Assembly (NCBI GenBank): GCA_036571765.1
Contig: BROE01000003.1
Location: forward strand, 10,809,223-10,873,222
DNA from: Plecoglossus altivelis
Lineage: Eukaryota; Chordata; Actinopteri; Osmeriformes; Plecoglossidae
DNA length: 64,000 nt
Direction: 5' to 3'
The position numbers were made by a program, and so were the translations under genes. Under the pieces are notes generated by a model, which saw nothing but the letters and a program-made list of their open reading frames with translations, had not been told where the DNA came from and ran no database searches. Each line of letters begins with the position of its first letter. Position 1 is the stretch's first letter. Below, piece after piece: positions 24,060 to 36,066 of the stretch.

Positions 24060-26589
24060 TACAAACCATCTATAGAAATAGCACTGAGGCTTCTACGCAT
24101 TACAAGTCATGGGCTTCGTCAAAAACCTATATGAAGAACAGTGCAATGGAGCTTATGACCACAATGCTTATTCAGCCAAAAGTACATGGGACTTTACCAG
24201 AAGAAATGTTGGCCCTTGGTTTAACTGCTGGCTCCATACATCCATCTGATTTGAAAGAAATAATCACTATATCTGTGAGTTTTTGCATGTTTGTCAAAAG
24301 TTGTATTTATTTAGTCTCCTACCCAACCTTTATCACTCTACAGTGGCATCAATGAGATGTCAACTGAATTGATAGACAATGTTCTCTGCCATCAAGGAGA
24401 GATAATACAAGATGTTTGACCTAGCAAAATATTTTGGAGTAAAAAAATCCTATGATTATGTAAAGCGATCTCATTAATCATACGATTATAGGGCCCTCTG
24501 ATTAACAGTATGACTGGATTGGATTGCTTAGCTGTTATAGTTAGATGCCAAACGTAGTTGGCATCCAACTCGTCATTGGTGTCATAGCAAAGGAACAAAA
24601 CTTGGAATTGACGACTTTTTATTTGAAATAAAGACTTTCAGTTTTCTATTCTAAGTATTTTTGTGATATTGTGACTATGACTACATACCAAGTCCTCAAT
24701 TTATTTTGCTAATATAGTACTAGGCTGCCACTATAAATGTTAAATGTTTCAACATGGAGACATTTTGTATTTAGAATACAATTAACATGGGACTACAGAC
24801 GTCACACGCAGTAAAAGCAGTTTACTTTTTCACAACTCTGTGTGCATTGGGTTGAGTCTAATCCATCAATGTCCTGTAACATATGTGTGTAAATATATTG
24901 TTTTGTTGTTGTTGTAAGAAACAGCCAGATTTGCGCAGTTGTCTCAAAATAATTGTAAAAAATTATCAAATGTATCTCCCTTTCAATTAAATTCACAATT
25001 TTCTAGATTACCTTGTTAACTTAAGAAAATTAGATGACTGTTTGAAAATGTTATAGGGTAACAGTGTTTTTCCCTATTAACAATAGAACACCCAAGTAGC
25101 CAAGATTTAAAAAAATAAGTGTCTTCTGCTTTGTAAACATTGTGTTACATTTTGACTTGCATGCTATGATGCTTTTTAGTGTAGGGATTGTAAATTTTCC
25201 ACTTCATTTTATCTTCAAATGTCATTACATAGAGTAAATAAATTAGTTTCAGGATGTGATGTATCGCTCTGTTCATTTGAGTCATAGTAGCCCCTTTGCC
25301 ATGCATGGAAAAATATACAAAGGCCTATACAGTTCTATGTGAATATTTTATTTACAATACTGCTACATTTTCATACTAAATACAAAACCAAACTACCCTC
25401 TCTCTGTAGCTCATGTTTGCACTGCAAAAATCTATTTCATTTTCTGTATTGTTCCAAGCCTAAAGATTTGTGCTAACATCATTCTTAAGCCATTTGAATA
25501 GTTTGTTCTATTTATCTTTATTCACTTATGTCAGATCTTGGCACTATTGCTGTGATTGATAAAGATCAAGTGATCCATGTTGGTCATGTCAGTCAGCAAT
25601 GTTTGGCACAATTCATTGTCTCACTGCCACGCATGTGCTACTCAACCTAAACACTCTCTAGAAATTAGTTAATCAAACACCCATCGGATGGATGATGATT
25701 CCTAAGTCATAAAAAAGCTGAAATCGCATGGATATTTTTGCAAATCTACCAGCACTTGTTTGTAACCAAACTGGACCAACTCAGACAAAGTGCAATATGA
25801 TGGTACAGATACAGTCCATGTACTGTATATAGAATAATCAAGGGAATGTCTTCCAATGATCGTTTTCATGTTATTAATGAAATCTGTTCAAAAAGGCTGT
25901 TTTTTTAAGGTTGCCGCTTGGTAATTTTTGTATCTTAATATCTGTACAGGTATAGGACCTTTACTATCCAAATGTATTGGATGTTCTGTGTTTTCAAACT
26001 TCATTGAATACCCCAGTTCTGTTCTACTCAATATAGAAAGGTATAATAAAATGTCCCCAACTGTAGACTCAATTAAATGTTGGGAAAGAACCAATCAAGC
26101 ACATTTCCTCTTAAAACAGCATACATAATCTGGGTACATTGAAAACTCTATTATGTTTTTGATCTATTATGAATACCTATGGATGTCATTCGGTCAGTAA
26201 TGCCAATATAGCATCCATCTTTCTTTTATGCCAGAGTGATGAATTGTCCTCCTGCACAGTAATTCGATAAACTCCATGGTAAAAGTTTTGTGTTGACTGA
26301 GTACTGAGTTGCACCACTGACAGTATGTTCCATTGTTAACTTAAAATAGGCTAAACAAACACTTTTCATAATTAACAACTTCTGTTGTTGAAGAACATAT
26401 CCTTTACAGATTCACATAGTTTCAGGATGTTCAGGATGACTATATATTGAATAGGGTAAGTTAGCAAACATCTTCAATGTGTCAATGGTTATGGTTGTGT
26501 CAGTGGTTTTATGTGACGTACCAAATATACATAAAAGAACAGTGTGTAAATAACATTCACAGGTAAAAGAAGGAGTTGTTTCTTAGAGA
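24060..26589. other. Intergenic DNA between copies 8 and 9
   Basis: The upstream flank of copy 8 to about 24,680 is paralogous to 27,900-28,530. The part from about 25,890 to 26,600 is paralogous to 28,900-29,620, the 3' flank of copy 10. The middle (about 24,700-25,880) has no counterpart that I see. No gene. Confidence 0.6.
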
Positions 26590-26630
26590 TTTATTGATAT
26601 CTTCATTTCAGCACAGTAATGAAACATTAT

Positions 26631-26898
26631 CTAGTAGAAAGAGTCCATGATGCGCCTCATGCTCATGAACCTCATGTTGCCCATGCCTCCCATGCCTCCC
26701 ATGCCTCCCATCATCTGATGGAAGTTCCTGTACTCGCCAGGCCTCATGTACATCATTCTGCCTCTGTAGTTGGGCTGGTCGTACATCAGCCAGTGGCCAT
26801 CCATAACATTACAGGACATGCAGTTGTTCATGCGGTAACGATCCATGATGTTGTCACAGTCGTCCATCATCTCATGCATCTGGCCACCGAAGTTCTCC
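26631..26898 (-). repeat. Truncated duplicate of copy 9 exon 3 ending at an N (probable assembly artefact)
   Basis: Its 268 bases match 26901..27168 with no difference that I can see. They stop at 'gttctcc' followed by the only N in the window (26899), after which exon 3 restarts. There is no acceptor or HRGSYR start on this copy. A misjoined or unresolved overlap explains it better than biology. Confidence 0.75.
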
Positions 26899-26900
26899 NT

Positions 26901-27755
26901 CTAGTAGAAAGAGTCCATGATGCGCCTCATGCTCATGAACCTCATGTTGCCCATGCCTCCCATGCCTCCCATGCCTCCCATCATCTGATGGAAGTTCCTG
27001 TACTCGCCAGGCCTCATGTACATCATTCTGCCTCTGTAGTTGGGCTGGTCGTACATCAGCCAGTGGCCATCCATAACATTACAGGACATGCAGTTGTTCA
27101 TGCGGTAACGATCCATGATGTTGTCACAGTCGTCCATCATCTCATGCATCTGGCCACCGAAGTTCTCCCTCTCGTAGATCCTCATCCTGTAGCTTCCTCT
27201 GTGCTGTTATCAGAGAAAGAGGAGTTTTGTTTGAACATAAGGTTACTTAAAGATGAGACCTTGACCTTCTGGTATATTCTGGGCCTCAGATGACAGATAC
27301 TAAACTCAGGCCACTTGGATCTGAAAATAAAGCTAAATAGATGCAATGGTAATATTTGTCCTTACCATGGGGATCATACGACAAGACCTGATGCAGTCGC
27401 TCCAGCCAAACATGCTCATGTAGTCGGCGTACTCGCCCCTCCTCATGAAGTGCTGGTTACCCATGTAGTTGGTGTGATCGTAGACCATGAAGCAGCCTCT
27501 CTCCACCCTGCAGGAGTGGCAGCGGGACATGTAGGAGGACATGTCGGAACAGTCATTCATACACTCATAGGAGCGTCCCATGAAGTTCCTATCCTCGTAG
27601 AAGGTGATCTGAAAATACATTTGCAAGGAAGAAAGATTGGGAAATGTAAAAATAAATATAATATATGCAATAAATATTGCTATATAGACCCACACCCCCA
27701 CACATATTTAACCAGTGTTCTATCTTACCTTGCCCATCATGTTCATGTCCGTCAT
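26901..27755 (-). CDS. crygm2d-like: gamma-M crystallin copy 9
   Basis: Complete: exon 1 27729..27755 (MTDMNMMGK), exon 2 27366..27608, exon 3 26901..27203; introns 162 and 120 bp; product 190 aa with three MGG units. Twin of copy 8, but the middle of exon 2 reads YDHTNY, a variant otherwise found only in copy 12. The 3' side is disturbed by the partial exon-3 duplicate and the N. The likely poly(A) signal (complement of 26590..26595) lies beyond that duplicate. Confidence 0.9.
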
Positions 27756-27841
27756 GTTTGCTCAGTTATAGCTTAAGCTGCTGTCAGTGGTGCTGTTGCT
27801 CTTGGTGATGTTCTGAGTTCCTACCTGGCTGAAACCTTTCT

Positions 27842-27893
27842 TTTTTATACATGATGGTTAGAAGCTCTATTGTGTAAACCCCGTGACCCAGCA
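27842..27893 (-). promoter_or_regulatory. Core promoter of copy 9
   Basis: TATAAAAA at 27842..27849 and TGCTGGGTCA at 27884..27893. The SOX-like site is changed as in copy 8. Confidence 0.58.
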
Positions 27894-27899
27894 ACATGC

Positions 27900-29596
27900 C
27901 ATACAAATCATCTATAGAAATAGAACTTGTACGTATTACAAGTCATGGTCTTCGTAAAAAAAAACCCACGTAAAGAAAAGTGCACTGGAGGTTATGACCA
28001 CAACGCTGATTCAGCCAAACGCAGGTAGGAACCCTAGCCGTCTAAGAAAAAAACATTGTGCAAGAAGAAATGCTGGTCCTTAGTTTAATTACTGGCTCCA
28101 TACATCCATCTAATTTGAAATAAACAATTACTGTATCTGTGAGTTTTCAATGTTTGTCAAAGGTTTTATTTATTTTCTCTCCTACCAAAACGTTGACACT
28201 CTACAGCGGCAACAATAAGATGTTAACTGAATTGATAGACAATGGACTTTGCCATCAAGTACGATAATAATAGAAGATGTTTGACCAAGCAAAATATCTT
28301 GGAGCAAAAGATTCCTATGATCGTGTAAAGTGATCTCATTTGTCATGAGATCAAAAGGCCTTATGATTAACAGTATGACTGAATTTGATTGTTTTGCTGG
28401 TATGGTTAGGTGCCAAGCGTAGTTGGCCACCAAATTGCCTTTGGTCTCATAGCTAAGGAACAAAACCTGGGATTGACAACTTAGTTTAAAACAAGGACTT
28501 TCAATATTCTATAACCATAAGTACTTAAGAGACATTGTGACTATGACCACATACCGAGTCTCAAATTTGTATTGCTTACATAGTGCTAGACTGCCACTAG
28601 TTATCCGAAATATTTTAACAATAAGATATTTTGTTTATGGGATGCAGTTAACATGGAATCACACACTTCACAAAAATAGTGGTAATCATCGGTATTGTTC
28701 AAAGGCTAAAGGTTTTTTCTAATACCAAACTTGATCCGCTTGAATAATTTATATCTTCTTTCATTCACATGTCACATCTTGGCACTTAGACAAACTCAGA
28801 CACGTTGCAGTCCAAGGGTTCAGATACAACCCATATATATTATAATCAGGGGATTGTCTTCCAAGTGTAATTTTATGTGTTTTTTAGTAGTTGTTTTGTG
28901 AAATTAAGGCTAGTTTTTAAAGTCAGTATTTGGTTATTTTTGTATCTTAATATCTGTATAGGTACAGGCCCTTTACTATCAAATTGTACTGGATGTTCTG
29001 TGTTTTCAAACTTCATTGAATACCTCAGTGCTGTTCTACTCTGTATAGAAAAATATATAATGTCCCAAACAGGAAACTCAAATAAATATTGGGAATGAGC
29101 AAATGAAACATATTTCCTCCTTGAACAATGTACAGAATTTGGGCACATTCACAAATCAGTAAATGTGTTGATGTCTTATGAATAGCTATGTATGCCATTC
29201 AGTCAGTATTGCCAATATGGCATCCATCTTACTTTGATTCTGGAGTGATTAGTTGTACTCTTGCAAAGTAGTTTGATAAACTCCATGGTACAAGTTTTGT
29301 GTTGACTGAGAACTGAGTTGAACCCTTCACAGTAGGTTCCATTGTTAACTTGAACAAGGCAAAACAAACACTTTTCATAATTAACTTCTGTTGTTGAAGA
29401 ACATATCCTTTAGAGATTACTGTTATTTCAGGATGTTCAGGATGACTATATATTGAATAGAGTAACTTTGCAAAAGTCTTCTATGTGTCACTGGTTATGG
29501 TTGTGTCAGTGGCTTTGCGTGAGCTACCACCAAATATACCCAAAATAACAGTTTGTAAATAACATTTACAGGCAAAAGTGTTTCTGTTTTCAGAGA
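27900..29596. other. Intergenic DNA between copies 9 and 10
   Basis: Two duplicated blocks: 27,900-28,530 pairs with 24,060-24,680, and 28,900-29,620 pairs with 25,890-26,600. No gene; the short frames here are parts of those blocks. Confidence 0.65.
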
Positions 29597-29637
29597 TTTA
29601 TTGATATCTTCATGTCAGCACAGTAATTAAACATTAT

Positions 29638-30498
29638 CTAGTAGAAAGAGTCCATGATGCGCCTCATGCTCATGAACCTCATGTTGCCCATGCCTCCCAT
29701 GCCTCCCATGCCTCCCATGCCTCCCATCATCTGATGGAAGTTCCTGTACTCGCCAGGCCTCATGTACATCATCCTGCCTCTGAAGCTGGGCTGCTCGTAC
29801 ATCAGCCAGTGACCATCCATAACATTGCAGGACATGCAGTTGTTCATGCGGTAACGATCCATGATGTTGTCACAGTCGTCCATCATCTCGTACATCTGGC
29901 CACCGAAGTTCTCCCTCTCGTAGATCCTCATCCTGTAGCTTCCTCTGTGCTGTTATTGTATAAAGATGAGTTTTGTTAAGAGACAATAACTTGGTTGAAA
30001 TTTTTGTTTGAGGTATTGCTTTAACATTAGATCGTATCCATAACAAAGCTCTAATTATTGAGGAAAACTATGAGATTTGATGCAGCTAGATTCTTACCAT
30101 GGGGATCATACGACAAGACCTGATGCTGTCGCTCCAGCCAAACATGCTCATGTAGTCAGCGTACTCGCCCCTCCTCATGAAGTACTGGTTACCCATGTAG
30201 TTGGTGCGATCGTAGACCATGAAGCAGCCTCTCTCCACCCTGCAGGAGTGACAGCGAGAAATGTATGGGGACATGTCGGACATGTCATTCATACACTCAT
30301 AGGAACGTCCCATGAAGTTCCTATCCTCGTAGAAGGTGATCTGAAAATAAATTTGGAAAGGAAGAAAAGTTATAAAAATGTATAAATGGAGTATAGTACA
30401 AGGATATGTACTTGTATATATGTCTTTTCAAATACATATTCATACAAAATGCAACCTTAAATTGTTCTTACCTTGCCCATCATGTTCATGTCGGCCAT
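29638..30498 (-). CDS. crygm2d-like: gamma-M crystallin copy 10
   Basis: Complete: exon 1 30472..30498 (MADMNMMGK), exon 2 30098..30340, exon 3 29638..29949; introns 148 and 131 bp; product 193 aa with four MGG units. Variants: MSDMSPYISRC (Pro for Ser), NQYF and GWSDSIRSC in the N-domain; QMYEMMDD (Tyr for His) and MYEQPSFRG in the C-domain. Intron 2 is of the same type as in copy 7. The poly(A) signal is the complement of 29597..29602. Confidence 0.92.
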
Positions 30499-30583
30499 TT
30501 TTGCTCAGTTGTAGCTGTAGCTGCTGGTACTGCTGCTGTTGCTCTTGGTGATGTTCTGAGTTCCCACCGGCCTGAAGCCTTCC

Positions 30584-30634
30584 TTTTATACTTGGCAGCC
30601 AGAGGCCCCATTGTACAAATCCCTTGACTCAGCA
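30584..30634 (-). promoter_or_regulatory. Core promoter of copy 10
   Basis: TATAAAA at 30584..30590, SOX-like TACAATG at 30609..30615 and TGCTGAGTCA at 30625..30634, a perfect T-MARE half plus core. It is one of the two best-preserved MARE sites of the array. Confidence 0.68.
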
Positions 30635-30639
30635 ACATG

Positions 30640-32214
30640 CAGTAGAAACCTATAGAGTGTTGCATTTTGTAAACATTTCCAGGCACGAGCTCCTTCAAAA
30701 GACTGGAGCTTCAAAAGACTTCAAAAGACTGGGGCATCAATAATGGAGCTGGTGAACACAAAGCTCATTGCGCCTATTGTCAATGGAGTAAAAGACTTCC
30801 ACTTTAAAGTTCCCTATAAATGTCAACAGAATTTATTAGGTGCAACGAATCAAAATTCAGTTTTTGTCCATTTCCAATTGGATTATTTCTCTGTATTTAT
30901 AGTCAATGTGACTGCTTTTCCATCGCATGAACTTTACCTAGGTAGGTAGGATCTAGGTACTAGACCACAGAATTCATTAAGTTTTTCTTGCAAGCAACCA
31001 GTGATCAAATTCACTTCTCGGGAAGCAAACCAGAGGATCCATTAAGTTCCTTCTTAGTGGGTGGTATGTTTTAAAATACAGGACTCTTTGGGTGGGGCTG
31101 GCAGTACTGAACATTTCTGATGGTTGAGTACTCTCATACTATGTCCACAAACGAATATAAAAATGATCAAAAACATTCTTGCCGTGTCTGCAGGTGAGCC
31201 CCTCTCAACTCAAACACACACAGAAAACATTGATAACAACCAATATCATAGCTGGACTGACATTAATGCCCAGGCCTTCATACTTTTATGCATTTATGCT
31301 TGTTGCAGAAAGTCACGCTGTGTTTGGTGGAACATGTCAGACAGGGTGAGTCAGTTGTTTTTTGCAAACAAAACGTTTGAGTGGTGGACATGTAGCCAAC
31401 AATGGGCTGCAGGAACTTAATTTTGGGAAATAAAACTTCCAGGGACTTGTGGCGGAGGATTGGCTACGCACAGACTCAGGCTATTTGTCAACCCCTGGCA
31501 TGTGGTCAGTTGAGAAACACTAGCTTTGAGTAGCAGACTGAACCTCAGACTTTCCTAGGCTACACTTTACATTAAGGTGACAAAATTATACCGCTCATCA
31601 TTTAAAACCATTTTATTTCCTGAAAAGTCCTATACACTGAATCACTACAGGTATTGTAATGTAGTCAGATGGTAGCTCATGTAACCTTAATGTTAAATTG
31701 GTCAATTTTTTATAAAACACTTTCATTTAAATCCAATCTAGAAGTTCTTTTCTGTATTTTGAATATTTACATAGTGCTTTCTCAGTGTTTTGAGCTGTTG
31801 TAGAAGCCACTAGTAGGGAATCTACCATAACATAACACGCCATTTAGCCATGCTAATGCTAAATACAGAGATCTTGCTGTCAATAGTTACAATTACAACC
31901 ATGCACTTCCCCTCACTAGACTTGATACTGGAGCCTCTGACCACATCCTACATACACTTTTACAGAAATCTTAACCTCTGACTTATGAGTATAAAACCAT
32001 TAGCATACCTTTTGCCCTTTACCTTTTACATTTAGTCTGAAGACAATACCTCTGTTGTTGGGGAATGTAGCTTTAAAATAGTTATAAATTGTTGGAATTT
32101 GCAATACATAAACATTATGTACAATATTTTACAATGTGTTATCAGTTCATTGACTGTTGTGACAAACTTCCAACAAAGATCTTTTGAGAAAAGTGTTTAT
32201 TTTGAAATCATGGC
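30640..32214. other. Intergenic DNA between copies 10 and 11
   Basis: Holds the duplicated block 30,840-31,260 (paralogous to 34,990-35,400), and 31,730-31,960 (paralogous to 35,690-35,900). No supported gene; the frame at 31,124-31,420 lies in the duplicated block. Confidence 0.6.
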
Positions 32215-32275
32215 TTTATTGAGATCTTCATGTCAGCATATTTAAAAATCATGTCAACATATTTAAAAACTCTGT

Positions 32276-33096
32276 CTAGTAGAAAGAGTCCATGATGCGC
32301 CTCATGCTCATGAACCTCATGTTGCCCATGCCTCCCATGCCTCCCATGCCTCCCATCATCTGATGGAAGTTCCTGTACTCGCCAGGCCTCATGTACATCA
32401 TCCTGCCTCTGTAGTTGGGCTGGTCGTACATCAGCCAGTGGCCATCCATAACATTGCAGGACATGCAGTTGTTCATGCGGTAACGATCCATGATGTTGTC
32501 ACAGTCGTCCATCATCTCATGCATCTGGCCACCGAAGTTCTCCTTCTCATAGATCCTCATCCTGTAGCTTCCTCTGTGCTGTTATTGGATGAAGAGGAGT
32601 TTTGTTAAGAACAATAATAATTGAAATTTGATTTACGGCTTTACCATTATATTCAAGCCATAAGTAGTCTATAAATATAGAGGAAACCATAAGACTGAAT
32701 AGATCTAGATCCTTACCATGGGGATCATACGACAGGACCTGATGCAGTCGCTCCAGCCAAACATGCTCATGTAGTCGGCGTACTCGCCCCTCCTCATGAA
32801 GTGCTGGTTACCCATGTAGTTGGTGCGATCGTAGACCATGAAGCAGCCTCTCTCCACCCTGCAGGAGTGGCAGCGGGACATGTAGGAGGACATGTCGGAC
32901 ATGTCATTCATACACTCATAGGAACGTCCCATGAAGTTCCTATCCTCGTAGAAGGTGATCTGAAAATACATTTGCAAGGAAGAAATGTTGTGAAATGTAA
33001 AAATGAAGTGCGGTAAATAACATTATTTACTCCAACACTCACACATATTTAAGCATTGTTCAATCTTACCTTGCCCATCATGTTCATGTCGGTCAT
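32276..33096 (-). CDS. crygm2d-like: gamma-M crystallin copy 11
   Basis: Complete: exon 1 33070..33096 (MTDMNMMGK), exon 2 32717..32959, exon 3 32276..32578; introns 138 and 110 bp, the shortest gene of the array; product 190 aa. Exon 2 is of the MSDM / YMSRC / YDRTNY / NQHF type. Exon 3 has IYEKENF, shared only with copy 12. Intron 2 is nearly identical to those of copies 1 and 12. The poly(A) signal is the complement of 32215..32220. Confidence 0.93.
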
Positions 33097-33181
33097 GTTT
33101 GCTCAGTTGTAGCTTAAGCTGCTGGTACTGCTGCTGTTGCTCTTGGTGATGTTCTGAGTTCCTACCTGCCTGAAGCCTTCC

Positions 33182-33233
33182 TATTTATACGTGACAGCCA
33201 GAGGCCCCATTGTACAAACCCCTTGACCCAGCA
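33182..33233 (-). promoter_or_regulatory. Core promoter of copy 11
   Basis: TATAAATA at 33182..33189, SOX-like TACAATG at 33208..33214, TGCTGGGTCA at 33224..33233. Confidence 0.62.
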
Positions 33234-33239
33234 ACATGC

Positions 33240-36026
33240 CATAGAAACCTATATAGTGTGTTGCATTTTGTTCTCATGTCCAGGCATGAGCTAACTAAAA
33301 AGACTTTCATCAAGAATAGAGCTAGTGACCACAAAGCTTATTGTCCCAAACACCAATAAGAGACTTCCATGCCTATGAACAGTAAAATTTATCCCCAGAA
33401 GAAATTCTACCCTTTGTTCTTACTTTTAGCTGAATACACTTGAAAACACATTTTCTTATTGTATATTTATATTGAGTTAAACACTTGATCCCTTTCAACT
33501 GTGGTAACAATTAAACTGTAATTTAACCATAAGGCAATAAAGATGAACTCAACCTAGAAGGACATCAAATAAATTCCTCTTGAACGATTATACATGTACT
33601 ACCAAAATCGGACACTTTCCCAGCATGTCTTGTCTGAACCCCTAAAACAAAACAACTTTATAGAATATAATTGTCTTTCTTATAGAAAGTCTATATTAAT
33701 TTAAGTTAAAACCTTATACAATGACAAGTATGTCAGTTCCCAATTGACAAATGGCCATTGGTGTTGAGAAGTAGAATAAACCAGTTTAGGGGTTAAGGGT
33801 TAAGGAAATTCATTAAGAACTTTCTTTTTCTTTTTTTCCCCATTAATTATATTCCTATTACATTCCAGTCTTTCTTTGTTGAGAGGAAATGTCTGTCTGA
33901 TTTAAGTGTATCACAGTTTTTAAGACTACTGTAATCCATGTCATGGAAAGTTGATATCTAGAGGAGTCCGTTTAATGCACTTCTTACAGCACTTTGAAGT
34001 TGACAAGGCCATGTTTGATGAGTAACTGTTCGTGGTCCAAACATGTGACAGTGTGTATGCGTCCTCTTTTAGGTGTATCATGCCAAATGGTGGCTGAATT
34101 ATATACATATGAGATTTTAAATGTAGGAAATGATCTCGCAATCAAGACGTCCTCATAACGTCTCACAATACAAGCTTTCACGATTCTCTGTATGTTTCTT
34201 AATTTATATTCTTGTCATTAAACCAAATCCGGCCACTGTAAATGTATCAAACAATACCTGTACAGCTCCAGAGTAATGAGTGACATAAAGAAAAGGTACT
34301 TATTGATAATGTCATGTCACCAGTTTAAACAATCCCATAATCCAGCTCTACCTGTAGACAAACATTACCAGTGAGGGTAAGTATAGTGTAATTACGGATG
34401 AGAAATTATGACTTCAGATTGACAGATGAAGAATGGAAGCACGCCTTTTAATGATAAACTGATCCCTCAATCAAACGGAATTTAAAAAAAAGTATTTTTC
34501 TAGTCTTAAATTTTTTTATTTTATTTTTACAAATAATTCTCATTAATCTGCACCTAAGCCAACCTCAGACCTACAAACATCTTTTACAAGGAGGAGCATA
34601 GTTTACACACGAAACATGAATACATTTTTTATTCATATTATTGCAATCTATTAATAGGGCTGATATGCTCCTTCTAAACTGATTACCAAGATGGCTTCAT
34701 TCACAATACCTCTATTCACATAACCCTTCTGAATCAGGTGTTAACAATGAATTACGGCTTTTTTATGTGATGGTCTTTCTTAAGATTATTAATGGGATAT
34801 TAGAGCACATGTAAAATGCTGTAGTTAGTGTTGTTAAGGCAGTGCTGTTACATCCACTTAACCCAAACACCCCACACCACCCCATCCCTGGTTACATTAT
34901 AAATACTTAGCATTTCCTGTGTAACTTCTATATTGTTAATATGGGTACTACTATATAATTACATGTGCATGTTTACATCAGTTATGAGGTGCAACTGATC
35001 AAAATTCTTATTTCATCCATTTCCAATTACTAGTAAGTAATTTCTCTATATTTAAAGTCAATGTGAGTTGCTTGTCTACTGCATTCAATTGGGTAGGTAG
35101 GATCTACTGTAGGTACTTGACCACATAATTCATTATGCCAGTGATCAAATTCAGTTCTCGGGAAGCAAACCAGAGGATCCATTAAGTTCCTTCTAAGTGG
35201 GTGGTACGTTTTAAAGTACAGGACTCTTTAGGTGGGGCTGGCAGTGCTAAGGAATTCTGTTGGTTGAGTACTCTCATTCTGTGTCCACAAAGGAATATAC
35301 AAATTATCTAAACATTCTTGCCGTGTCTGCAGGTGAACCCCTCTCAACTCAAACACACACAGCAAACATTGATAACAACAGACCATCATTGCTGGACTGA
35401 CATTAATGATCTAATGTCAATCAAATTCAGTTCTCGGGAGCAAAACGGAGGATCCATTGAGTTTTTTCTTTAACAACATACAGGACATTTTGGGTAGGGT
35501 TGGCAGTGCTGAACATTTCTGATTGGTTGAATGCTCACATCCATTGTCCACAAACTAGTATAATAATGACAAAAAAACAATCTTTCTGCGTCTGGAGGCG
35601 ACCCATCCAAGCCCTCTCAGCTCAAACACACATTAAACACTGACAATATTTGCCATTTCATTAAACCGTTTTCATTCATCTGCATTATCTACAAACTAGA
35701 AGTTCTTTACTGTACTTTGAATATTTTCATAGTGCTCTCTCAGTGTAATCAGCTGTTGTAGAAGCTGTACTTGGGAATCTCCAGTAAAACAAAAAGACAC
35801 AGATCTTGCTATTAATATTTAGCATTGCAACAATGCACTTCCCCTCACTAGACTTGATACTGGAGTCTTTTGGGGAACATCGTTTTAAAATGTTCATAAA
35901 AGGTTGGCAGTTACAATGCATAAATATTATGTAAAATGTTTTTCAATGTGTTGTCAGTTTATTGAGTGCAGTATCAAAATTCAAAGAAAGGTTTTTTGTC
36001 AATTTTTTTCCATCAAAAATTATGTC
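33240..36026. other. Intergenic DNA between copies 11 and 12
   Basis: AT-rich with no gene. It contains the second (34,990-35,400) and a third, shorter (35,410-35,640) copy of the block also seen at 30,840-31,260. Confidence 0.6.
34990..35640. repeat. Tandem pair of a duplicated flank block
   Basis: Both members carry 'ggatccatt', a 'ggctggcagt'-like run and 'tctcaactcaaacacac'-like sequence in the same order as 30,980-31,215. The third member is shortened and more diverged. Confidence 0.7.
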
Positions 36027-36066
36027 TTTATTAAGATCATCATGTCAGCACATTTCAAAATACTGT

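Noticed and set aside
26631..27203. Tandem exon 3 as a true crystallin with six Greek-key motifs
   Set aside because: The first unit lacks its 5' part, has no acceptor, shows no visible difference and ends at an N.
26619..27293. A 224-aa plus-strand frame with an internal repeat
   Set aside because: Antisense of the duplicated exon 3 across the N at 26899; an assembly and shadow artefact.
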